From Bugula neritina (lineage: Eukaryota > Bryozoa > Gymnolaemata > Cheilostomatida > Bugulidae), in assembly GCA_964035545.1 (NCBI GenBank), contig OZ037768.1, positions 1,225,501 through 1,289,500 on the forward strand: 64,000 nucleotides of DNA, read 5' to 3'. The position numbers and the translations under genes are program-made. This document shows, one piece after another, positions 50,001 through 57,443 of this stretch (its first letter is position 1; every line of letters begins with the position of its first letter). The notes beneath the pieces are model-generated. The model was not told the DNA's origin. It did no database searches and was given only the letters and a program-made list of their open reading frames with translations.

Positions 50001-53000
50001 AGAGTAAGTTACTAGTAAGTATAAGAGTAAGTTGCTGGTAAGTGTAAGAGTAAGTTACTAGTAAGTGTAAGAGTAAGTTACTGTCAAGTATAAGAGTAAG
50101 TTGCTGAAAGGTAACGAAGAATTTATGTTGAACAAGCCACACAATTTAATAAAACACAGCAAATGCTTTAAAGTCGACTTTTCTGTTTTCTTTCAAATGT
50201 ATGTGTATTAGGAATGTGTAGTTTATATGTTCTATACATTGTGCTATAATTCTAGACTAAAGTCAAGTTGCGGAGACCTAAACAAACATCCGGGCAAGTC
50301 AAAGGATCCCGACAACAGCGATCAGAGTGACAATGAAGACGAGTCTGCTGCAGATCAGCTCTCTAATGCTGAAGGAAGTAAACCGCAGAGTAATGCAGGG
50401 GTAAGAATGTGTTTGACTAGAAACTGTTAGAGTATATTGTCCTCTCTCCAACTAGTGGCCATTATTACTGTAGTTCTACTTCCTTATATGCTGTCAGCCA
50501 GGGTTGGGGTAATTGTAATTTGTAATTGTAATTGGCTGTAATTAATTACATTTTTTCAAGTAATTGAATGTAATTTGTAATTGAGGTTTAAAAATGTAAT
50601 TGTAATTGTAATTGTAATTAATTACATATCTAATGTAATTGATTTTTACAATTACTTTATAATTACATGTCAATTACTTCAAACTTTTAAATCTTAAAAA
50701 ACTCCTTTTTCTACAATGCCTATTGGTAAATAACAAATTCAGATAGTTAGGTCAGTAAAGTAGGGTCATTCCATGCCAGCTCACCGAATTGCCCGCGTCT
50801 ATTTGCGTCGCAGATTTTGTTCATGTTTACACCAAATAGACCTACAAATGCCTCACGTACTCTTCTTCAGTATTTCTGACCTGACACAAATTTTTTTTGA
50901 GAACTGACTACTTTTGTGGACAAAGGTTGAGAAACATTTTGAGGAAAATTTGTGATTTCTACTTTGAGACTAATCTATAAACGTCTATATCTCAATCATT
51001 TTTCTAGACTGAGCCTTAAAATTTGCTGTGTGATTTGATACTACCTATCAATTTGCACTAGTAGCAACACATATTACAGAATACTTTGTGCGCTTATATG
51101 CAAAGTCATTGAATATGAACAAATCTTTGTAAATATTGAAAAATTGCAAATACCCACCTAATCAAATTTTAAATTGCTTATAAATTGGTCTAAAAGTATA
51201 AATCACAAATTTTCCTCAAAATATTTTCCAATCTTTGTTCACCAAAGTAGTAATTTCTCAAAATGTTTTTGTGTCAGGCCAGAAATATTCACGAATGGTA
51301 ATCTGAACATGTGTAGGTTTATTTAGTGTAAATATGAGTTGGACGTGGGACCCCTTGAAAGTTGGTTGATTTGGTATGGAATGACATAATAGTATCACTG
51401 TAGAAAATAAAAGAGGTTCACCACTGTCAACACTGCCCCTGGTAGTTAGACCCTAGAAGTGACTTCTATTTATTCCTTGTGAGAACAAAAGTAATTGTAA
51501 TTGTAATTAATTACATTGCCATGTAATTGTAATTGTAATTAATTACATTTGTTTTAACTGTAATTATAATTGTAATTGTAATTGACAAATCTTCATGTAA
51601 TTGTAATTGTAATTAATTACATTTACATGTAATTGACCCCAACCCTGCTGTCAGCTCAGCCCTAACTGCTGCTCCTTCAGGTTGACAAGAAAATGGACTC
51701 GGCAGATGAGAAGAAGTTGGAGAAGCTGACGAAGCTGTACGCCAAGTGCTGCAAGGATGTAGTCACTAAGTGCGGCACGGTGCGCACCTTCCCCTACGGG
51801 ATGGACCGTTACAGGAGGTACTACTGGTCTCTCCCTTCCTTTAGAGGCGTGTTAGTCGAGTCACACGAAAGCTCTGTACATAGCACTGCTAGTGCTGCAA
51901 CCGACCGTGAACTCAACATGCAGCAGCCGTCTGAGTCGGAGAAAGAAAAGAAAGTGGAAGATAGTCGTGTGCCACAGACAGCCGCTGTCTGTAAAGTGGA
52001 ATCAATAGAAACGGATGAATTGAAACTTGATGTAAAGTGTGAGACGAAGCCTGTGGTCCCTGCATCTGATACGCCTGAGGTTAAAGTCATGGATAGTGCC
52101 GTCAGTCTGAGTGAATCTCCTAAGACAGCTGTTCCAGTAAAACTGAATGGAATAAAGAGCGCATCACACAGCATAGCCTCGTGGCTGAGTTCCACTATAG
52201 ACAATATATTCACTAAGGAAGGGGGCGAAGAAGGGGCCCCCACATCTAGTCACAGTCCACTAACCTCTAGTCAATCTACTAGTCAGTATAATAACTCATC
52301 CACCAGCTTGACCTCTTCAACTCCTATAGTTGTTCCCGTCCTACCAGCAACTAATCATGTGACTACTCTTCCACCACAACTCTACACACAGACAGACAAC
52401 GTTGACGCGTGGTTTGAGTTGGCTAGGTAAATTGTCTTCTCTTTTTACTCAGACTAATTCAGTAAATAGGAAATGCTAGTATTTAGAGACCTGCTGAAAT
52501 GCTTTAATCATTGATATTGTTAGTTAATCATTCCATTCATATTTAAAGGAGAAAATAGAAGTATTATATCGTTAACCTTTCTGATTATATCCCATTTAAG
52601 TATCTGCTAATCTTTCAGACTTTTTTATAAACTAATAAACAGATCACATAACATGTCTGTCTGTTCACAGGAAGTTGCCGTGTGATAAACTAGAGAAGTT
52701 TAGTCCACAACTCGTGTCGAACTCCCTAGCATTCATGAACTGCGTGACGGGCAGCGAAGAGCAGAAGGAACTGGAAGCTTTAGAGAGATTAGCTGCCAAA
52801 GCGGCCATCTTAGATTCTGACAGAGTCGTTCCAACAAGTGAGTAGAAATTTGGTCACATGATATACTGGTCACATATGATATACTAGTCACATGATATAC
52901 TGGTCACATGATATACTGGTCACACATGATATACTGGTCACATATGATATACTAGTCACATGATATACTGGTCACATGATATACTGGTCACATATGATAT

Positions 53001-56000
53001 ACTAGTCACATGATATACTGGTCACATGATATACTGGTCACATATGATATACTGGTCACATGATATACTAGTCACATGATATACTGGTCACATGATATAC
53101 TGGTCACATGATATACTGGTCACATATGATATACTAGTCACATATGATATACTGGTCACATGATATACTGGTCACATGCAATATACTAGTCACATGATAT
53201 GCTACTCACATGATATACTGGTCACATGATATACTAGTCACATGATATACTGGTCACATGATATACTAGTCACATGATATACTGGTCACATGATATACTA
53301 GTCACATGATATACTGGTCACATGATATACTAGTCACATGATATACTGGTCACATGATATACTGGTCACATGATATACTGGTCACATATATATTTCTTCT
53401 AACTGTTTATTGCTGCAGATGTACAGAAGGGTTGGTGGATAATGAAAGACTATGAGCAAGTGAAAGCTGTTAATTCCTCCCTGCATTCAAGAGCTATCCG
53501 TGAGCGTCATCTCAGTCGATCCTTCGCTAAACACAGAGAAAAGATTGAGAGACTGTTCACAGATCAGGCCACATCTACAGGTGACCTCTTCACTTCTTAC
53601 GGACTCTCTGATTGGCCAGAGTTTATTGTTTTCATTTTAGAAATTATTTCATGTGCTAGTTGTCTGTTTGTGGAGAGGTTGTTGTGACTCCATCTTTATC
53701 CTGTAGATGTCGAGTTAGACTCGGATGCTCGTGACTTGGAGATAGCGAAGAGCGCTTACCAGGCTCCGCTAGCAGACGACAACTCAAGCTGGACGGAGAA
53801 GCAGTGCAGAGTAGCGGAGTTGGCTGTCCTTGACAAAGTGGAAGATCTTGAGGAGCGAGTCTTCCAGGCCAGTATTTACACCAAGGTACGTGTTTAGCTC
53901 ATTTATAGTAGTGGGAGTTGTCTCATTTAATTCTGAAAAGTTGTCTTGCAACTTTTGCTATGAAATGGTTCCCTCCCTACGTGCTGTGGGAGTCGTCGTG
54001 TGCTGCTGCTTTGTTTTAAGATAATTTCTTGCAATGTTTTCCTAGACTTGGGCTGATCAGAAGAAGCATGACGCGACTGATTTGGAGCTCATTGTGACTC
54101 CCGTACAGGAAATTAAGGACGGAGAGAAGAGAATTCTCGATCTTGTGAAAGAGAAGTTGCTATTACTGGAGGCGGGTGTTGAGAGACGCTACCTCAAACC
54201 TCCTTTTGTTAAGAAGTAAGACCCTTGGCTATTGCCTACAATTCTTTAAAGCTGCTCACTTAGTAACACGAAGGTGCAATGCTTAGAGATGTGCTCAAGT
54301 TTAAGGAATTACCTCCCCTGTCTCTTTCCTCTTTAGGCTGATAATTCTTGGCATTGGAATAAGTTGAGTGGAGTTAACATTCTATGTTATGTGACATGCT
54401 GTGAGTAATTGAGGAACATTCTGGAACATGTAGGCTCACAGGTGGTGGGCAGTCATTGCTGAAGTTAATAATAGATCAGTTCCTCGCCACAAAGTGGAAG
54501 TTTTTAGTTTATCTGCAGCTGTGCATCATTTCGTCATTTAATATAAAACTTGTGGATGAATATAATTGCATGTCTGCTAGTGGCAGTTGAAATTATATTT
54601 TTATTTCTAAATATTACGTGGCGCACTCATCAGCTTAAGCTAACAATATCTAGTAGAGTTTTACCAGAAGACAAGCTGAAAGCACCTGGATGTACTCTAA
54701 CCTTTAACGATTAGTCCAAGTTTTTTCGCTGAAATATTTCGAGTGTTATTCATAATTGAACTGTAGTCTTGTTTTTCAACCTCCATGTGCATTTCTTACA
54801 TTTGTTTGTAGCAACGCATTGCAACTGGTTGACATCGTCACCTCCAAATCTGCTCAGAACGGGACAGAAGCCGAACTCAGCGATGATTCCGAAGACTCCA
54901 AGTCTAGCGATGACAACTGTAGCAAGGGGCTGCTGCAGTGGAAACAGTGAGTACACATGGTCACTCTTTTCAGCAGCTGTGCTTTTCACATTACTCACCC
55001 TGTCACACTACTTACTCTGTCACACTACTCACTCTGTCACACTACTCACTCTGTCACACTACTCACTCTGTCACACTACTCACTCTGTCTCACTACTCAC
55101 TCTGTCACACTACTCACCCTGTCACACTACTCACTCTATCACACTACTCACTCTCTCACACTACTCACTACTGTCACACTACTCACACTGTCACATTACT
55201 CACACTGTCACACTACTCACTCTGTCACGCTACTCACTCTGTCACACTACTCACTCTATCACACTACTCACTCTCTCACACTACTCACTACTGTCACACT
55301 ACTCACACTGTCACATTACTCACACTGTCACACTACTCACTCTGTCACGCTACTCACACTGTCACACTACTCACACTGTCACACTACTCACTCTCTCACA
55401 CTACTCACTACTGTCACACTACTCACACTGTCACATTACTCACTCTGTCGTTCACCTGCAGGGCCGTAAGGGGGGCTGTCAACTTGTCACAACTGTACAT
55501 CAGTCTGGAGCAGCTGGAGAACTGCATAGCCTGGGAGAAGTCAGTGATGAGGGTGTTGTGCCAGGTGTGCCGTTCTGATGACAATGAAGATCAGCTGCTG
55601 CTCTGTGATAACTGTGACAAAGGCTATCATACTTACTGCTTCAAGGTCGGTATTTACTGCCTCCATCTTTCCATGGATTGATGTACTGGCTACTTTCTCA
55701 CTGAAAACATCGTCTGCCTGACCAAGTATTCATTCTTTCGTTCTACTCGGTTATCTGTCTGAACTTTTGTCTATATGATTTTCATAGCCCAAGATGACAA
55801 GTATTCCGAGTGGTGACTGGTACTGCTGGGAGTGTAGATCCAAGGCTACGAGTGTTGCTCATTGCATCAGGTGTGGTAAATCCACTGGCAAGATGGCTCA
55901 GTGTCACAAGTGTCCTCAGGCTATACATCTCGACTGCAGTCTACCTGCTCTGCACAGGTGTGTAGCCTCAGTACTGTCAACTTTTCTTATAAAGGGGGCA

Positions 56001-56982
56001 GGTTTGGTTAACCCTCAGCTCGAATCAAACCGTAGACTTAGAGTATGCCAGACCAGTATGAAGCTACTGCGTGTTGTAGAGTTCCGAGGAGACACACGTG
56101 TGGTCACTGTCAGCAGACGTGCAATAGAAAGAGTGCGGGAAAGCAGAAGAGACTCTCCAAGCAGAAGACGTATGAAAGTAGTGATGAAGAACTTGCAGAC
56201 GACGTAGCCTCAGATGCTGGCGAAGAGGACACGGATGAGAAGGTTGATGATGTGGAAAGAGATGTAGCAATATGCAGGTACGACTACCCCACCTTCCACT
56301 CTAGTGGTGATTGTATATCTCGTGATACTCAGTCTATCAGGTGAAGTATGACTCAGCATGTTTTGATTAAAATTTAATAAAATTGTTATTTTGCACCTTC
56401 TTTGCAAAAACAAAAACTATCGATTTCAATTATCATATGAAAACCTGAGGCTACGCTTTAGACTGTGATCTGATTGTAGAGAGGTAATGGCGGACATTGA
56501 GAAACATAAAGACGCAGAACCTTTCATGGAGCCAGTAGACACCAAGGCATTCCCACAGTACAAGAAGTACATTAAACATCCTATGGACTTGGGCAAAATC
56601 TCTAATAAGCTAATCAATAACAGGTTGGCCTCCATCATCTTTCATACATTGTAGCTGTTTAGTTTAGTAGTTCATTCTATTGGCTCAAGTGTACCAACAG
56701 CTATATTTCACTGGACAAACACTACAAGAATTGTCTACTAGCCAGTATTATACTAGAATACTTTCCGTCTTTACATTGTGTTTGGGAGTTACTATTTCTT
56801 AGTTAGTTCAACCGGCCGTTTCTTTCTGCAGATACGAGACAAGGACAGAGTTTTATGACGACATGATTCTAATATTTGATAACTGCCTTCTGTTCAACGA
56901 AGATAATTCCGACGTCGGCAAATCTGGCAAAATACTACGTCGACATTTCCTTAAACGCTGGAAGCAATTATGTGCAATATAA
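35035..56982 (+). CDS. BAZ2: BAZ2-type chromatin remodelling subunit (TAM/MBD, DDT, WHIM, PHD, bromodomain)
   Basis: BAZ2A/TIP5 and BAZ2B are regulatory subunits of ISWI remodellers. Exons: 35035-35125, 37072-37290, 38528-38931, 39317-39454, 39579-39791, 40862-41097, 41299-41407, 42030-42140, 42324-42459, 42666-42983, 43258-43652, 43977-44120, 44330-44527, 45121-45186, 46299-46364, 46450-46578, 46735-46986, 48743-48850, 48943-49127, 50256-50400, 51681-52426, 52671-52837, 53419-53580, 53707-53885, 54046-54215, 54812-54946, 55462-55645, 55788-55957, 56080-56277, 56480-56623, 56832-56982. All phases agree: 6069 nt, 2022 aa, close to vertebrate BAZ2 (1.9-2.2 k). Start is the first Met before an in-phase run with a donor at 35126. 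Domain order matches BAZ2 exactly; A versus B cannot be told. Confidence 0.94.
35126..37071. other. First BAZ2 intron
   Basis: 1.9 kb of AT-rich DNA; apart from the array at 36305-36520 nothing is recognised. Confidence 0.6.
36305..36520. repeat. 31-bp minisatellite, about 7 copies
   Basis: Units of TATGTACACTTTATACCTGT plus ATACAGTAT in the first BAZ2 intron, with one or two copies shortened to 24 bp. Confidence 0.9.
37305..37400. repeat. GGTGTCAGTACT repeat next to a BAZ2 donor
   Basis: Twelve-base units (CTGGTGTCAGTA/CTGGTGTTGGTG) start about 15 bp after the donor at 37291. Confidence 0.85.
37676..37995. repeat. Imperfect trinucleotide repeat (AGT/GGT/AGC)
   Basis: About 320 bp of interrupted AGT, GGT, AGC and GGC triplets in the BAZ2 intron 37291-38527. 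Minus-strand open frames in it are Thr/Pro/Leu runs without meaning. Confidence 0.92.
39792..39990. repeat. Minisatellite built on a BAZ2 splice donor
   Basis: The donor of exon 39579-39791 reads TCG/GTGAGTCAT; downstream come seven or more TTGTGAGTGAGACTCTGT-like units, each with GTGAGT. Later units decay into GAGTGA words. Confidence 0.88.
42666..42983 (+). CDS. BAZ2: BAZ2 TAM/MBD-like domain exon
   Basis: One exon (about residues 553-658) carries the whole TAM domain: KLAVPFEYGWRRETRIRG, then GRMIGEVFYYTPNDKRMRSF and DVLKYL. The family pattern is VPLxxGWxRExxxR..GxVxYxxPxGKRLRS.xEV.xYL. In BAZ2A the TAM domain binds RNA rather than methyl-CpG; ligand choice here is unknown. Confidence 0.93.
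43258..43652 (+). CDS. BAZ2: BAZ2 exon with coding repeats and the FSFS..VGDF motif
   Basis: Two to three imperfect copies of a roughly 24-residue unit (KVPSSSVNTAQSDITPA-like, about residues 670-730) lie N-terminal to WLVLSKEHFSFSTKVKLGDFLEQ, which matches the BAZ2 block EHFSFSPRMPVGDF found after the TAM domain. The repeated part is Ser/Thr-rich and probably disordered. Confidence 0.85.
43653..43976. repeat. 19-bp minisatellite intron, open in frame and containing the acceptor
   Basis: About 16 copies of a 19-bp unit (TACGTACTCTATCTCACAG) fill this 324-bp intron. Each unit ends in CTCACAG; the true acceptor TCTCACAG/TATGTACTC is the last one. Intron length is a multiple of three and no stop interrupts it in the coding frame, so retention would insert 108 residues with a 19-residue period. 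Confidence 0.93.
43977..46578 (+). CDS. BAZ2: BAZ2 charged coiled-coil exons
   Basis: Five short exons (about residues 791-991) encode a continuous Lys/Arg/Glu/Gln-rich helix: NDEERDKRIQLADEKRCKQ, RKQSELTRKSLQMKLKKQLE, ERARKLRELRERKAQQRID, RERQRQCLINTK, then RKRHQIEKIVQKERRLEIKK. This is the long basic coiled coil that precedes DDT in BAZ2 proteins. Confidence 0.9.
44184..44275. repeat. CA-rich microsatellite
   Basis: ACACACGCACACACA runs including a pure (CA)n stretch near 44250-44270, in the 209-bp intron before exon 44330-44527. Confidence 0.85.
44528..45003. repeat. 15/12-bp minisatellite beside a BAZ2 donor
   Basis: Units of TGTGTATACTACTACAG and a form lacking one CTA triplet alternate irregularly. 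The array starts at the donor of exon 44330-44527 (GAG/GTGTGTGTATAC). Confidence 0.95.
45226..45420. repeat. 17-bp minisatellite (CTCTGCGTGTACTTACA)
   Basis: About 10 copies, some with a TTTGCTGCA insertion, in the intron after exon 45121-45186. Confidence 0.92.
45790..46260. repeat. 32-33-bp minisatellite with higher-order period
   Basis: Units of TATATTATGGTAATATATTA plus CAGTCATATGTC. A block of about 180 bp, including the TGTGTTACAGCC variant and the TATGTATGC variant, occurs twice in the same order. Confidence 0.92.
46735..48850 (+). CDS. BAZ2: BAZ2 DDT domain exons
   Basis: Exons 46735-46986 and 48743-48850 (about residues 992-1111) encode LPELNRIPGMKLSGSVFADV, then LQCHQFLTNFHECLEL, STF-like TLNTFQQALIG, and on the second exon QKLNNLIVDEWNFSEILRVF. 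This is the DDT three-helix pattern of ISWI partners. The intron between the two exons is the largest minisatellite of the window. Confidence 0.92.
46993..48720. repeat. 22-bp minisatellite, about 78 copies
   Basis: Units of CTCTGGTATATCATACAGTA plus TA or CA fill the 1756-bp intron inside the DDT domain, from about 7 bp after the donor to about 20 bp before the acceptor. CTAGT, CTGGT and ACAGTACAC variants cluster in blocks, a sign of local homogenisation. Confidence 0.97.
48943..52837 (+). CDS. BAZ2: BAZ2 WHIM-type exons
   Basis: Exon 48943-49127 encodes KAMVWLCDELNTSKTVTEEI and NLRRDKWELEGKL, matching WHIM1. Exon 50256-50400 is acidic. Exon 51681-52426 starts with a coiled coil and TFPYGMDRYRRYYWSLP.. 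GVLVES, the WHIM2 core (LGxDRxxRRYWxxP..GVLVE), followed by a 190-residue Ser/Thr-rich region. Exon 52671-52837 continues. WHIM domains pack on ISWI; here function is by family. Confidence 0.88.
49128..50103. repeat. 23-bp minisatellite rich in GTAAGT donors, about 41 copies
   Basis: Units of GAGTAAGTTACTAGTAAGTA plus TAA or GTAA begin close to the donor of exon 48943-49127 (GAGA/GTAAGTAACC). Each unit has two GTAAGT words, the optimal 5' splice site, giving roughly 80 copies in sense orientation. Confidence 0.96.
50499..51647. mobile_element. hAT-type MITE with 8-bp target-site duplication
   Basis: Termini CAGGGTTGGGGTAATTG and CAATTGACCCCAACCCTG-like are inverted repeats, flanked by an exact 8-bp direct repeat CTGTCAGC (50491-50498 and 51648-51655), as expected of hAT elements. 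Subterminal arms are made of AATTGTAATTGTAATTAATTAC words. It codes for nothing and contains a second palindromic element. The right end lies 33 bp upstream of BAZ2 exon 51681-52426. Confidence 0.92.
50765..51385. mobile_element. Palindromic MITE nested in the hAT-type element
   Basis: Ends GTCATTCCATGCCA and TGGTATGGAATGAC are inverted repeats. The two halves can pair over most of about 620 bp (for example ATTTTGAGGAAAATTTGTGA against TCACAAATTTTCCTCAAAAT). It is either a separate insertion in the hAT-like MITE or its captured core. The superfamily is unknown. Confidence 0.75.
52855..53390. repeat. 16-18-bp minisatellite, about 33 copies
   Basis: Units of TGGTCACATGATATAC, with CATATGATATAC and CTAGTC variants, fill the intron 52838-53418 of BAZ2. 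Confidence 0.95.
53419..54946 (+). CDS. BAZ2: BAZ2 exons between WHIM and PHD
   Basis: Four exons encode QKGWWIMKDYEQVKAVNSSL, HSRAIRERHL, then VEDLEERVFQASIYTK and ERRYLKPPFV. These match the conserved BAZ2 blocks GWWxI..PE.LK.L...LH.RGIRE, VEDLE.RV and IERRYL.PP. An acidic Ser/Asp stretch (SDDSEDSKSSDD) precedes the PHD. Confidence 0.88.
54985..55455. repeat. 17-bp minisatellite with about 120-bp higher-order period
   Basis: Units of CACTACTCACTCTGTCA fill the intron 54947-55461. A block of seven units containing CTATC, CTCTC and CTACTGTC variants repeats at about 55131, 55251 and 55371, that is every 120 bp. Open frames (Ser/His/Thr/Leu runs) are artefacts. Confidence 0.95.
55462..56277 (+). 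CDS. BAZ2: BAZ2 PHD finger plus a second PHD-like zinc finger
   Basis: Exons 55462-55645, 55788-55957 and 56080-56277. The first finger is CQVCRSDDNEDQLLLCDNC, DKGYHTYC, then GDWYCWEC: a canonical C4HC3 PHD. Directly after comes a further set: HCIRC, AQCHKC, AIHLDC and, across an intron, HTCGHC, in PHD-like spacing. Human BAZ2A/B go from PHD to a Lys/Ser-rich linker and the bromodomain without such a finger. The last acceptor (56080) is set by phase and by the resulting LHRVPRRHTC. Confidence 0.9.
56480..56982 (+). CDS. BAZ2: BAZ2 bromodomain exons
   Basis: Exons 56480-56623 and 56832-56982 give EVMADIEKHKDAEPFMEPVD, YKKYIKHPMDLGKISNKL, then YDDMILIFDNCLLFNEDNSD and a final KRWKQLC. The acetyl-lysine Asn (FNED) and the ZA tyrosine (YIKHPMDL) are present. 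The usual WPF shelf is EPF here. The stop is at 56980-56982. Confidence 0.93.
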
Positions 56983-57209
56983 TTCTTTACCACTTGAAAT
57001 TTATTGTATAAATGTTTTGCAATTTCTGTAAATTATTTTTAGTATTTATATCACCATTTTTAGCAATCTTTATAAAGCTTTATATTAACATGTATGAATG
57101 TAAATTGTTGATAGTCGGTATAGGTTTTGTTGGAAAATATTGTGTAAATAATATTGATGTAATTTTCAACGAACTGTTTATAGTTTTATATTTCATGTAA
57201 CTACAGCAT

Positions 57210-57215
57210 TTTATT
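57210..57215 (-). terminator. Poly(A) signal candidate of the KLF gene
   Basis: AATAAA on the minus strand about 200 nt after the KLF stop; a second one is at 57005-57000. Either makes the 3' ends of KLF and BAZ2 meet or overlap. Confidence 0.5.
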
Positions 57216-57236
57216 GTAAAAAGCTCAATGATGACC

Positions 57237-57242
57237 AATAAA
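57237..57242 (+). terminator. Poly(A) signal of BAZ2
   Basis: AATAAA 255 nt after the stop codon, with no stronger candidate before it. Confidence 0.65.
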
Positions 57243-57365
57243 TTACATTATACATAGAAAATTCATGAGAAAAAAACTGTTGTAAAAATATATAGTAAAA
57301 TAGAAAGCTATAGAACTTCATAATATCTAAGTTGAACGGTATATGGCACAAATATAAGAGACAAG

Positions 57366-57443
57366 TTGAGCAGCTAACTCCTAGTACAAGATTTCATCAT
57401 GCTGTTGAGCAGCTAACTCCTAGTACAAGATTTCATCATGCTG
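57366..57443. repeat. 39-bp tandem duplication across the KLF stop codon
   Basis: Two copies of 39 bp (57366-57404 and 57405-57443). The KLF stop (57413-57415) is in the right-hand copy; the other copy is 3' UTR. The length is 13 codons, so the duplicate keeps frame. Confidence 0.93.

Noticed and set aside
54769..55681. 247- and 269-codon Ser/His/Thr/Leu frames
   Set aside because: Array translation joined by chance to BAZ2 exons; the PHD exon itself begins at 55462.
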